A stretch of 64,000 bases of DNA, from contig JAIYAR010000005.1 in the NCBI GenBank assembly GCA_027488985.1, forward strand, positions 124,001 to 188,000, read 5' to 3'. The stretch's first letter is position 1. Each line of letters begins with the position of its first letter. The stretch comes from Comamonadaceae bacterium (GTDB lineage Bacteria > Pseudomonadota > Gammaproteobacteria > Burkholderiales > Burkholderiaceae_C). Both the position numbers and the translations under genes were made by a program. Below the pieces are notes generated by a model. The model was not told the DNA's origin. It ran no database searches and was given only the letters and a program-made list of their open reading frames with translations. Below are positions 8,598 through 16,010 of this stretch, in pieces.

Positions 8598-9985
8598 CAA
8601 CTGAATCCATTCGTTGGCGCTTGATTGAGCGAGAGTCCTTGCCGGAAGCTATGTTTGGCCTGGCCGGGATGCAAAATGATGCGGCATCAACACTCCTGCC
8701 AAGTGACTTGAGTATTGACCGTGTCGCGCTTGGCTTTGATGGGAAACAACGGCACAACAGTTATAACCCGCCGTCAATTACGGTGCTCGATGACAGATCA
8801 GCAGTCGAGACGTTTTCTTGGCTTAGAACTTTTGCGAACGAAACCTCGCCGATGAGTCAATTTGGGCGAGTCGTTACTGTAAGTGACTGGACCTTGTTTT
8901 CTTCGCTATTGGCCGGTCGCCAAGTAAATGTATGCCGTGAGGACTACTGGGCTTCGGTGATTCTGGGTGAAGCGCTTGCACAGGGTGACGGTGTGGGGGA
9001 GCCATCAACCATGCCCTTATCACGTGCGATGGGCTGTTTTTCAACCGCCGTCGCTAGAACCTCATTTATTTACGGAAGCGATATCGGCACACGCGAATGT
9101 ATTGAGCGCTTGTTGAAGCTCTCCGCCGATCCGCGATTCGTTCGAAGATCTGTAACAAGCGAAGATCTAATCCCCGCTTGGATCATGGCGGATACGGCTG
9201 CGCCAGAATCGTTGACGGTAATTGAATTAGTTAGTTGGGTTGTCAACACCGCTTGGAAAAACCACTTCAATGATCTGTTGGGTGTTGTCTCCCCGAGTCT
9301 TTTGAGAGAGCAGCATGGTTTATTTAGTGATTCGATTGAGGAACGAGTCGTCGCATTCCATCAAATTTCTAAAGTGCTGATGCCTTTCACTTCTTCAGCG
9401 AGTCGCGGGAATTTTTGCGGAGTATTGCTAGCCGCAAGCGCATTTTTGGTGGGTAGGGGCACGTCGCATGAATTTTTACTCAGAAAACTTGGCCGCCAAG
9501 CTCCTACGGCATTTGTTTGGTTTGGGCTGCTAGCAGCCTTCGCCGGGCCCCGCACTTGGGATACTCATTGGTCGCGCGCGACGAAAGGGATAGAGCGGCA
9601 AGTCCGAGCCAAATTTGATTGGACTGATTCAGTTGGTTCTGATTTGTATTGGGCGGAATTCACTTGGTTTGCCAACAATTTTGAAGGCAGCGCCGTTTTT
9701 GCAACGCTACCCAAGATGTACCCAAAAGTGCTGTCGGTGGAAGTTCTCCCTGGGGCGACCTGTCAGCTTCGTTTGGCAACATTGGGCGCACTTGAGGTTG
9801 AGTTACGACCACAAGAACCGAGCGCACGAGAAATGGACCTTCAGTCAGCACTTGCACAGATAGTTAATCTTGCTGCCAAGGTAAAGCCACTTTTAGATGT
9901 CACTAGCCAGGGGACTCAACAGACATTGGGTTTGGAGGAGGCCACGGCGTATAAAAGACCTTCACGAGCCAAGCGCCCAAAGTGA
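8594..9985 (+). CDS. Unrecognised 463-aa protein, third gene of the kinase-helicase cassette
   Basis: I do not recognise any family. The protein is soluble-looking, rich in Trp and Phe, with a mixed alpha/beta N-terminal part (1-110), a helical middle (about 120-350, including a hydrophobic stretch around GVLLAASAFLVG that is too short and isolated to call a membrane protein) and a basic tail (KRPSRAKRPK). No nuclease, protease or ATPase motif was found by eye. The start overlaps the helicase stop (ATGA). Composition is A+T-rich like the two upstream genes. The position at the end of a coupled kinase-helicase operon suggests the effector or target-recognition component, but this is only inference. 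Confidence 0.75.
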   Translation: MTTESIRWRLIERESLPEAMFGLAGMQNDAASTLLPSDLSIDRVALGFDGKQRHNSYNPPSITVLDDRSAVETFSWLRTFANETSPMSQFGRVVTVSDWTLFSSLLAGRQVNVCREDYWASVILGEALAQGDGVGEPSTMPLSRAMGCFSTAVARTSFIYGSDIGTRECIERLLKLSADPRFVRRSVTSEDLIPAWIMADTAAPESLTVIELVSWVVNTAWKNHFNDLLGVVSPSLLREQHGLFSDSIEERVVAFHQISKVLMPFTSSASRGNFCGVLLAASAFLVGRGTSHEFLLRKLGRQAPTAFVWFGLLAAFAGPRTWDTHWSRATKGIERQVRAKFDWTDSVGSDLYWAEFTWFANNFEGSAVFATLPKMYPKVLSVEVLPGATCQLRLATLGALEVELRPQEPSAREMDLQSALAQIVNLAAKVKPLLDVTSQGTQQTLGLEEATAYKRPSRAKRPK

Positions 9986-10094
9986 ATTTGGTCGTCCATA
10001 CGGCTGAGGTCTAATTCAGCCCAATCGGATTAGCTCGATTTCCGCGTATGGGTTCGCTCAGGAGATTGCAGAATTTCTGTTAACTCAGCAATTT

Positions 10095-10143
10095 GCTACA
10101 GTTTTAATAGCTACTTCAGAAAATTCTACGACCGCTACAGACC
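10095..10143 (+). repeat. Interspersed repeat, copy 3 (degenerate)
   Basis: GCTACAGTTTTAATAGCTAC followed by a diverged right half. It marks the 3' boundary of the A+T-rich cassette. The rest of 9986-10094 shows no gene or clear signal. Confidence 0.6.
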
Positions 10144-10355
10144 TATGTGACCAAGAAATATCCCGTACTGCGGTCCCCACCCTCCGGCCTGACCTGCACC
10201 CCACGAGTCATCAATTCATTGATATCCCTCAGCGCCGTATCCGCAGAGCATCGACCAATCGCCGCCCACTTAGCAATGGTCAGCGTGCCCTCCATGCCAT
10301 CACGTACGCAATTCAGCACAAGGGTCTGCCACGCGTTCATGTGCGTGCTCGACAC
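10143..10355 (-). pseudogene. Remnant of a Fic-family protein (C-terminal winged helix only)
   Basis: The 70 residues resemble the C-terminal helix-turn-helix of COG3177 Fic proteins (pattern AKWAAIGRCSADTALRDI then GGDRSTGYFLV). The catalytic Fic motif HxFxxGNGR is absent. The frame stays open only to about 10415, so the AMPylation domain has been lost. A GTG at 10355 could start a small regulator, but a decayed gene is more likely. It lies between the kinase-helicase cassette and the DUF2130 gene. Confidence 0.55.
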
Positions 10356-10451
10356 CCAGTAGCCGCCCCAGAAACGCTCACTAGGAACTGCTGAATGGCC
10401 AGTATGCTTAAACAGCTACCAGCCCAACCAACAAAAAGATCCGTATTCCCC

Positions 10452-11855
10452 ATGCACGAAATCATCTGCCCCCACTGCAGCAAAGCCTTCAAGATCGACG
10501 AGGCGGGGTACGCCGACATCCTCAAGCAGGTGCGCGATGGCGATTTTGAAAAGCAGTTGCACGAGCGGCTGGAGCTGGCCGAGCGCGAAAAGCGCGACGC
10601 GATTGCCCTGGCCAAGGCCGAGGTAACCAACACGCTGCAGAAAACTGCGTCTGCCAAAGACACGGAGATTCAGGCACTGAAAGCCCAGCTGGACGCGGGA
10701 GAGGTGGCGCGAAAGCTGGCGGTGGCCGAGGCCTTGGGCGCCGTGACCCAAGAGCGCGATGCGCTGGCAAACCAACTGAAGAATGAACTGGCCCAAGCGC
10801 GCAGCGCGCAACAAGCAGCCGCCCAGTTGGCCGAGGCCAAGCTGGCCAATGCGCTGCAGGCAGAAGCCGCCAAAAAGGACGCCGAGATTCAGGCGCTGCA
10901 CGCCAAGCTGGCGGCTAGCGACACGGCGCGCCAGCTGGCGGTGAATGAAGCCGTGAGCGTGGTCGCGCAGGAGCGGGACGCCTTGAAGAATGACCTGAGC
11001 CTCATCGCCGTCAAAAACCAGCTGGAAGAGAAAGCCATCAAAGAGCAATTCGCCTTGCAGCTGCGCGACCGCGAAGGCGAGATTGAGCGCCTGCGCGACA
11101 TGAAGGCGCGGCTATCGACCAAGATGGTGGGCGAGACGCTGGAGCAGCACTGCGAGATTGAGTTCAACCGCATCCGTGCGGCGGCCTTTCAGAGCGCGCA
11201 TTTTGAAAAAGACAACGACGCCCGCACCGGCAGCAAGGGCGACTACATTTTTCGCGAGGCGGACGAGCACGGCACCGAAATCGTTTCCATCATGTTTGAG
11301 ATGAAGAACGAGAGCGACGAAACTGCCACCAAAAAGCGCAACGAAGACTTCCTGAAAGAGCTGGACAAAGACCGCAACGAGAAGGCGTGCGAGTACGCGG
11401 TGCTGGTGTCCCTGCTGGAGCCGGAAAGCGAGCTGTACAACAGCGGCATCGTCGATGTGTCACACCGCTACCCCAAGATGTATGTGGTGCGGCCACAGTT
11501 TTTTGTGCCGCTGATCACCCTGCTGCGCAATGCCGCACTGAACGCGCAAAAGTACAAGTCCGAGCTGGCGCTGGTGCGCTCGCAGAACGTGGACATCACC
11601 AAGTTCGAAACCCAGCTGGACGAGTTCAAGACGGCGTTTGGGCGCAACTGGCGCTTGGCGTCGGAGGGCTTTGAGGAAGCTATTCGTCGCATTGATGAAG
11701 CCATCAAAGACTTGGAGAAAACCAAGGAAGCGCTGCACAAGTCCGCCAACAATCTGCGCTTGGCCAATGACAAGGCCGACGACCTGACCATCAAAAAGCT
11801 CATACGCGGCAACCCCACGATGGCGGCCAAATTTGCTGAGTTGAAAGACAGTTAA
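10452..11855 (+). CDS. DUF2130 coiled-coil protein
   Basis: Function unknown. The ATG chosen starts MHEIICPHC, as family members do; an earlier in-frame ATG at 10395 adds 19 unrelated residues. An N-terminal CPHC knuckle is followed by a long coiled coil (about 30-240) rich in Ala, Glu and Lys, with an internal near-duplication of some 45 residues (each unit KDxEIQALxAxL ... ERDAL). The conserved C-terminal DUF2130 domain follows ([26 protein letters not shown]), which resembles a nuclease-like fold with E-x-K, and then another coiled coil. About 467 aa, the usual family length. DUF2130 genes are often found in accessory regions, as here beside the kinase cassette. Confidence 0.85.
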   Translation: MHEIICPHCSKAFKIDEAGYADILKQVRDGDFEKQLHERLELAEREKRDAIALAKAEVTNTLQKTASAKDTEIQALKAQLDAGEVARKLAVAEALGAVTQERDALANQLKNELAQARSAQQAAAQLAEAKLANALQAEAAKKDAEIQALHAKLAASDTARQLAVNEAVSVVAQERDALKNDLSLIAVKNQLEEKAIKEQFALQLRDREGEIERLRDMKARLSTKMVGETLEQHCEIEFNRIRAAAFQSAHFEKDNDARTGSKGDYIFREADEHGTEIVSIMFEMKNESDETATKKRNEDFLKELDKDRNEKACEYAVLVSLLEPESELYNSGIVDVSHRYPKMYVVRPQFFVPLITLLRNAALNAQKYKSELALVRSQNVDITKFETQLDEFKTAFGRNWRLASEGFEEAIRRIDEAIKDLEKTKEALHKSANNLRLANDKADDLTIKKLIRGNPTMAAKFAELKDS

Positions 11856-11877
11856 GACACCCTCGCCCGGAGCCCCC

Positions 11878-12258
11878 ATGCAACTCGGCTACACCATCCT
11901 CTACGTCCCCGACGTACCCGCCACGCTCAAGTTCTACGAGGCGGCCTTTGGCCTGACCACTCGCTTTCTGCATGAAGGCGGCGACTACGGCGAGCTGGAG
12001 ACGGGCAGCACGGTGCTTGCGTTTTCGGCACACCGCCTGATGCAGCAGCTGGGCAAGAACCCGCAGGCGGCCAGCCCCACGGCGCCCTGCTTTGAGATTG
12101 CGCTGTGCACGCCCGATGTAGCCGCTGCGCTGGAGCGCGCCATAGCGGCCGGGGCCACGCCCATGCGCCCCCTGGAGGTGATGCCTTGGGGCCAGACGAT
12201 TGCTTATGTGGCCGACATCAACGGATTTTTGGTGGAGCTGTGCACGCCCGTAGGCTGA
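11878..12258 (+). CDS. VOC-superfamily (glyoxalase-like) protein
   Basis: A 126-aa single-module vicinal-oxygen-chelate protein. Paired beta-alpha-beta-beta-beta repeats are visible as LGYTILYVPDVPATLKFYEAAFG in the first half and a second unit ending VADINGFLVELCTP, where the Glu is a typical metal ligand. Such proteins are dioxygenases, isomerases or antibiotic-resistance proteins; the substrate cannot be told. A CGGAG ribosome-binding site precedes the ATG. It follows the DUF2130 gene by 22 nt and may share its transcript. Confidence 0.85.
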   Translation: MQLGYTILYVPDVPATLKFYEAAFGLTTRFLHEGGDYGELETGSTVLAFSAHRLMQQLGKNPQAASPTAPCFEIALCTPDVAAALERAIAAGATPMRPLEVMPWGQTIAYVADINGFLVELCTPVG

Positions 12259-12285
12259 GCACGGCACAGGTTCGCAACGCGTAGT

Positions 12286-12330
12286 GCTACGGTTTTGGTA
12301 GCTGCTCGCGCCGATTCCACGAGCGCTAGG
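12286..12330 (+). repeat. Interspersed repeat, copy 4
   Basis: GCTACGGTTTTGGTAGCTGC then TCGCGCC and GAGCGCT. Its right end provides the stop codon (CTA on this strand) of the XRE regulator gene. Confidence 0.85.
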
Positions 12331-13165
12331 CGCTAGTTTGGTTTAGTTGCGCGGTCAACACCGCCCGGGTAGCCTCGTCCGCCGGAAACACATGCTCCAC
12401 CCGCAGGGACGCCAGCGTGATGTCTTGCGGGGTGCCGAAGGTGGAAAACATGCTGAAGAAGGCCAGCTCGCCATGCCGGGTGGCAAAGCGGGTGGTGAGC
12501 ACCGGCGCCATTTGGCGCGGCCAGGCGGCCAGCACCCGTTTGCCCAGGCGCTGCTGCATTTGCTGCGCCAGCTGCTCGATACGGGGCAGGATGTCGGGCA
12601 CCACGCTGGCATCGTCGCGCATATGGGCTAGCAGGGCGGGGGCCACTTCTTCGAGGTTGGTGATGTGCTTGGTCATGCCCTCGGGGTGCAGCATGGCGTC
12701 GATCATGTTCACAGGCGCGCCGGGTGGCAGCTCGGCCACCCAGGGCATGAGGGTGGTGGCCAGCCACTGGGCTCCGCGGTTCATGTGCAGCACGTTCCAC
12801 GCGGCGTCCATCACCATGGCGGGCATGGGGTCGTGCGCTTGCAGCAGCTGGGCCAGTGCGTCGCGCACCGGGGCGAGCACGGCGTCGGCCAGCTCGCTGC
12901 CGCGGTAGACAGGGGCAAAGCCGGCCTGTTGCAGGGCCACGTTGCGCAGGGCAAGCGGGGCTTGCAACTCATGCAGCCAGTTGAGCAGCAGCTCGCGGCT
13001 GGGCTGGGCGCGGCCGCTTTCCACAAAGCTCACATGCCGCTGGCTCACGCCCATGCGCAGGGCCAGTTCCAGCTGGCTCAGGCGCTTGGACTTGCGCGCG
13101 GTTTGCAGGGTGGCTTGCAGGCTGTCGGGCTGGGCGTTATGCGGGTGGATGGTGCTGATTTCCAT
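12326..13165 (-). CDS. XRE-family regulator with MmyB-like ligand-binding domain
   Basis: Transcription factor of 279 aa. The N-terminal helix-turn-helix (about 15-75: LSQLELALRMGVSQRHVSFVESG) is followed by the MmyB-like PAS-related domain (about 90-275: PAMVMDAAWNVLHMNRGA, FFSMFSTFGTPQDITLASLRVE), thought to bind a small hydrophobic ligand such as a fatty acid. It is divergent from a small DUF2834 membrane protein gene. A 9-bp perfect inverted repeat lies between them and is a good candidate operator. In this family the regulator commonly controls the adjacent divergent gene. Confidence 0.88.
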   Translation of the reverse strand: MEISTIHPHNAQPDSLQATLQTARKSKRLSQLELALRMGVSQRHVSFVESGRAQPSRELLLNWLHELQAPLALRNVALQQAGFAPVYRGSELADAVLAPVRDALAQLLQAHDPMPAMVMDAAWNVLHMNRGAQWLATTLMPWVAELPPGAPVNMIDAMLHPEGMTKHITNLEEVAPALLAHMRDDASVVPDILPRIEQLAQQMQQRLGKRVLAAWPRQMAPVLTTRFATRHGELAFFSMFSTFGTPQDITLASLRVEHVFPADEATRAVLTAQLNQTSA

Positions 13166-13194
13166 GCGGCCATTGAATCACAGCGCTGCGCTTT

Positions 13195-13219
13195 CGCAAT
13201 TACCTGCGACGTAATTGCG
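13195..13219. promoter_or_regulatory. Perfect palindrome, candidate XRE operator
   Basis: CGCAATTAC and GTAATTGCG are separated by 7 nt, in the intergenic region between the divergent XRE regulator and DUF2834 genes. The dyad symmetry and position fit an operator bound by a dimer. Confidence 0.65.
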
Positions 13220-13292
13220 CGCATGCAGGGCGCTGCGCAAACTTGGCCCCGTCTGCAATGGTTGCCGACACCATGACTCACAAGGATTTCTC

Positions 13293-13586
13293 ATGAACAA
13301 GGCTTTGTTGATCTTCGTACTCGTTGTTTTTGGTGCCCTGACCGGCTACACGCTGCTGCACTACGGCGGGCTGTTTGCGTGGCTGGCGTTTTACACCCGC
13401 GACCCGGCCAGCTGGCAGATTTATACCGACCTGGTGATCACCATGTGTTTGCTGCTGGTGTTCATGAAGCGCGATGCGCAAGCCAACGGCCGTCCGTTTG
13501 TGCCGTGGGCGGTGTTCTGCCTGCTGGTGGGCTCGTTCGGGCCGCTGCTGTACTTCATTACCGCCAGAAAGCGCACGGCGGGCTAA
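13293..13586 (+). CDS. DUF2834 small membrane protein
   Basis: A 97-aa protein with three predicted membrane helices (about 4-24, 42-60 and 70-90) and the family pattern with DPASWQIYTDLVITM after the first helix. Function unknown. The start is set by AAGGA about 7 nt upstream of the ATG. It is divergent from the XRE regulator, with the palindromic operator in its promoter region, so it is the probable target of that regulator. No transport or enzyme motif is seen. Confidence 0.8.
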   Translation: MNKALLIFVLVVFGALTGYTLLHYGGLFAWLAFYTRDPASWQIYTDLVITMCLLLVFMKRDAQANGRPFVPWAVFCLLVGSFGPLLYFITARKRTAG

Positions 13587-13690
13587 AGCATTCAGGGGGG
13601 ATGCCGGGGGGCAGTCCCGCAGGTGCGGTCGGGTGCGGGGCTTTCTGGTAGAACTCTGCTCGGCCATGCCACACAACAAAGGAGACCCCC

Positions 13691-14086
13691 ATGTTCAGTC
13701 ACGTGATTCTCGGTGTGAACGATCTTGAAGCCTCGCGCAAGTTTTACGACGCGCTTTTGGGCACCTTGGACATCAAGCCCGGTGTCCACAACCACAACGG
13801 CGAGGCCGGGCGCTACTTCTACCGCACGGCGACCGGGCTATTCGGGATCACCACGCCCATCAATGGCGAGCCGGCCACCGCCGGTAACGGCAGCACCATC
13901 GGCTTTGCCATGAGCAGCACTGAGCAGGCTGATGCGTTTCACGCGGCAGGTGTGGCCAATGGTGGCACGACCTGCGAAGACCCTCCCGGTTGGCGCAATG
14001 GCCCCTCGGGCAAGCTCTACCTGGCCTACCTGCGCGACCCTGACGGCAACAAGCTCTGCGGCCTGTACCGCGCACCCAAGGTGTAA
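13691..14086 (+). CDS. VOC-superfamily protein
   Basis: A 131-aa glyoxalase/bleomycin-resistance-like protein, starting FSHVILGVNDLEASRKFYDALLG and ending YLRDPDGNKLCGLY. His4 and Gln/Glu-type ligand positions are partly kept, although the C-terminal ligand is not the usual Glu. It resembles the lactoylglutathione-lyase-like proteins of unknown substrate common in proteobacteria. AAGGAG lies 6 nt before the ATG. The gene stands alone, between DUF2834 and a repeat copy. Confidence 0.85.
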   Translation: MFSHVILGVNDLEASRKFYDALLGTLDIKPGVHNHNGEAGRYFYRTATGLFGITTPINGEPATAGNGSTIGFAMSSTEQADAFHAAGVANGGTTCEDPPGWRNGPSGKLYLAYLRDPDGNKLCGLYRAPKV

Positions 14087-14088
14087 AC

Positions 14089-14135
14089 GCTACAGTTTTG
14101 GTAGCTGCTGGCGCTCATTCCACGGGCGCCATTTG
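14089..14135 (+). repeat. Interspersed repeat, copy 5
   Basis: GCTACAGTTTTGGTAGCTGC then TGGCGCT and GGGCGCC. It fills the gap between the convergent VOC and dienelactone hydrolase genes. Confidence 0.85.
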
Positions 14136-14140
14136 CCAAA

Positions 14141-14830
14141 TCAGCCCAGGTGCTTGCCGAAGAAGCGCAGGGTACGGTCCCACGCCTGTTGGGCCCACAC
14201 GGGGTCGTACTGCGTAGCAGGCGTGCGGTTTGGGCCAACAGCGGTTTCGTTGGCGAAGGCGTGGTGGGCCAGGTAGCGGTGGAACTCGTAGCCTACGCCG
14301 GCGGCGTTGAGCTTTGCTTCCAGGCCATCGACCACGTCGATCTTGAAGAACTCGTCTTGCGTGGCCCAGTGGCCGAGCAGGGGCGCTTTGATTTTGCTGG
14401 CGTCGATGTAGTCCAGCGGCGGGCAGCCGTACCAGACGGCGGCGGCATCCAGCTCAGGGGCTTGGGTGGCGCCCAGCAGGGTGAGTGCACCGCCCATGCA
14501 AAAGCCGGTGAGGCCGACCTTGGGTGCGCGGGCCTTGAGGAACTGCACCGCACCGCGTATGTCCTGGCTGGCGGCATCGCCGAAATCCAGACCGGTCATG
14601 AGGTGGTGGGCTTCTTCGGCCTCGACGGTGGCTTTGCCGCGGTAGAGGTCAGGCACCAAGGCTTGGTAGCCGGCGGTTGCCAAGCGGTCGGCCACGCCTT
14701 TGATCTGGTCGTTCAGGCCCCACCATTCCTGGATGACGACGACGGCCGGTGCGTTGCTGGCCGCCGGTTCCGCCAGGTAGCCCTGTACGGTTTTGCCATC
14801 GGGGCGGGTGAATGTGACCATGGTTCCCAT
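14141..14830 (-). CDS. Dienelactone hydrolase family protein
   Basis: An alpha/beta hydrolase of 229 aa. The nucleophile elbow GFCMGG carries Cys, as in true dienelactone hydrolases. The acid is probably the Asp in WATQDEFF and the His lies in LAHHAF. An EWWGLNDQIKGVADRLA segment near the N-terminus is typical. Dienelactone hydrolases open lactone rings in chloroaromatic degradation, but many homologues have other or unknown roles, and no aromatic-degradation operon is seen here. AGGAGC lies before the ATG. An inverted repeat (CCTCAGT/ACTGAGG, 14838-14887) lies in its promoter region. Confidence 0.88.
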   Translation of the reverse strand: MGTMVTFTRPDGKTVQGYLAEPAASNAPAVVVIQEWWGLNDQIKGVADRLATAGYQALVPDLYRGKATVEAEEAHHLMTGLDFGDAASQDIRGAVQFLKARAPKVGLTGFCMGGALTLLGATQAPELDAAAVWYGCPPLDYIDASKIKAPLLGHWATQDEFFKIDVVDGLEAKLNAAGVGYEFHRYLAHHAFANETAVGPNRTPATQYDPVWAQQAWDRTLRFFGKHLG

Positions 14831-14924
14831 GCTTGCTCCTCAGTGTGTGTTGGTGCGCGGTATTGTGGGCGGCGCACACGACTGAGGCTGTTGTGGGGCT
14901 ATTGATGGCCGGGCGCTAACGTGG

Positions 14925-15380
14925 TCAGGCCGCGGCTGCAGCACGGGCGCGCATCTGGTCGATCTTGGGTTTCATGTAGAAGCCCATGAACAAGCCGATG
15001 ACCAGACCGATGGGGATAGAGCGGCTGAAGGCCATCCACCAGAAGTGACCGAAGCTTGCATCCCACGGGCTGCTGATGGCCGAGATGACCAGGGCCAGCA
15101 CGCTTTCAATCACACAGGCGGTGATCAGGGACACCATCAGCTTGCGCCAGAACGTGCGCATGGTGGGGAACAGCGCTTGCGCCACCCGCTCCAGCCCGCC
15201 AATGCCCACAAGGATGAGCGGGAGCACAAGGATGCTGGCCCCGAAGTTGCGCGCCCATGTGGCGAGGAAAGCGTCGCCGAGGCCGACGTTCGCCCAGGTC
15301 ATGAAGGCGCTGAGCAGCAGAGCCACCGTAGGCAGGATGAGGATGCCGGGGAAGAGTTTTTTGAATGCGGGTGTTGGCAT
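14925..15380 (-). CDS. DUF2798 integral membrane protein
   Basis: About 151 aa with four hydrophobic helices in two similar halves, as in DUF2798 proteins. Conserved elements are FPGILILPTVALLLS near the start, and SFGHFWWMAFSRSIPIGL near the end. Function unknown. The start MPTPAFKK is preferred over an upstream ATG at 15410, because the latter would lie inside a palindromic operator. It is divergent from a MarR regulator with two matching operators between them, so it is the likely regulated gene. Confidence 0.8.
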   Translation of the reverse strand: MPTPAFKKLFPGILILPTVALLLSAFMTWANVGLGDAFLATWARNFGASILVLPLILVGIGGLERVAQALFPTMRTFWRKLMVSLITACVIESVLALVISAISSPWDASFGHFWWMAFSRSIPIGLVIGLFMGFYMKPKIDQMRARAAAAA

Positions 15381-15393
15381 GGATTCGGTGATA

Positions 15394-15408
15394 GTTGACA
15401 ATATCAAC
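15394..15408. promoter_or_regulatory. MarR-type operator 1
   Basis: The palindrome GTTGACAATATCAAC has GTTGA/TCAAC arms and a 5-nt centre. It lies 14 nt upstream of the DUF2798 start and its centre is 30 bp (about three helical turns) from an identical-arm site. Confidence 0.7.
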
Positions 15409-15423
15409 ATTCTATGAATTTTA

Positions 15424-15438
15424 GTTGATTAAGTCAAC
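15424..15438. promoter_or_regulatory. MarR-type operator 2
   Basis: The palindrome GTTGATTAAGTCAAC has the same GTTGA-n5-TCAAC arms as site 1 and lies 11 nt before the MarR ATG. Two same-phase sites between divergent genes fit autoregulation by a MarR dimer. Confidence 0.7.
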
Positions 15439-15448
15439 CAACTGCGCC

Positions 15449-15928
15449 ATGGCAACTCCCGCTTCTTCTTCCGGCCCGATGGACCATGCAGCCGTGACCG
15501 GTTTTGTGGCGCTGATGACGATCTCCGGGCAGGCGCAGCAGTTGCTCAAGGCCCGGATGCAAGACGCCACCCTCGCCGGCTTGGGGCCCTTGCACATGCA
15601 CGCGCTTTGCCTGTGCCAGCAGCAGCCCGGTGCACCGCAGCAGTCCTTAGTGCAAGCGCTGGGCCGCGACAAGGGCCAGATGGCCCGCCTGATCCGCGAC
15701 CTGGAAGACCACGGCCTGCTCACCCGCAGCACCGACGAGCGCGACCGCCGCGTCTGGCGCCTTTACCTGACGCCAGAAGGCGAAACGCGCAGCGCCTGGT
15801 TCAGCACACTGGAAGCCCAAGTGGCCCAAGACCTGATGGGACACCTCAGCCCGGAAGACAGCACGCAACTGAACCGGATACTGCACAGCGTGAAAGCGCA
15901 GCTGGACGGGCCGGACAGCGACTCCTGA
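15449..15928 (+). CDS. MarR-family transcriptional regulator
   Basis: A winged-helix repressor of 159 aa. The recognition region LVQALGRDKGQMARLIRDLEDHGLLTRS is followed by the wing DERDRRVWRLYLTPEG, typical of MarR. The ATG at 15449 is chosen because the alternative start lies in the operator. The protein is expected to bind the twin GTTGA/TCAAC sites and to control itself and the divergent DUF2798 gene. The ligand is unknown. A repeat copy lies after the stop. Confidence 0.9.
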   Translation: MATPASSSGPMDHAAVTGFVALMTISGQAQQLLKARMQDATLAGLGPLHMHALCLCQQQPGAPQQSLVQALGRDKGQMARLIRDLEDHGLLTRSTDERDRRVWRLYLTPEGETRSAWFSTLEAQVAQDLMGHLSPEDSTQLNRILHSVKAQLDGPDSDS

Positions 15929-15952
15929 CGCTACTGCCAAGTCGACCAATAC

Positions 15953-16003
15953 GCTATGGTTTCAGGAGCTGCTCGCGCATATTTGACGAGCGCTTGAAGC
16001 CTT
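15953..16003 (+). repeat. Interspersed repeat, copy 6
   Basis: GCTATGGTTTCAGGAGCTGC then TCGCGCATATTTGACGAGCGC, with CTCG/CGAG self-complementarity. It lies between the convergent MarR and hom genes. Confidence 0.9.
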
Positions 16004-16010
16004 TTTATGC

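Noticed and set aside
5995..9985. Identification of the cassette as BREX, Gabija or Zorya
   Set aside because: None of the marker genes (PglZ, BrxC, GajA, ZorA/B) is present, and the kinase lacks the NERD domain of PglW.
14838..14887. Inverted repeat CCTCAGT/ACTGAGG upstream of the dienelactone hydrolase gene as a strong operator
   Set aside because: The arms are 36 nt apart, too far for a normal dimer site; kept only as a remark.
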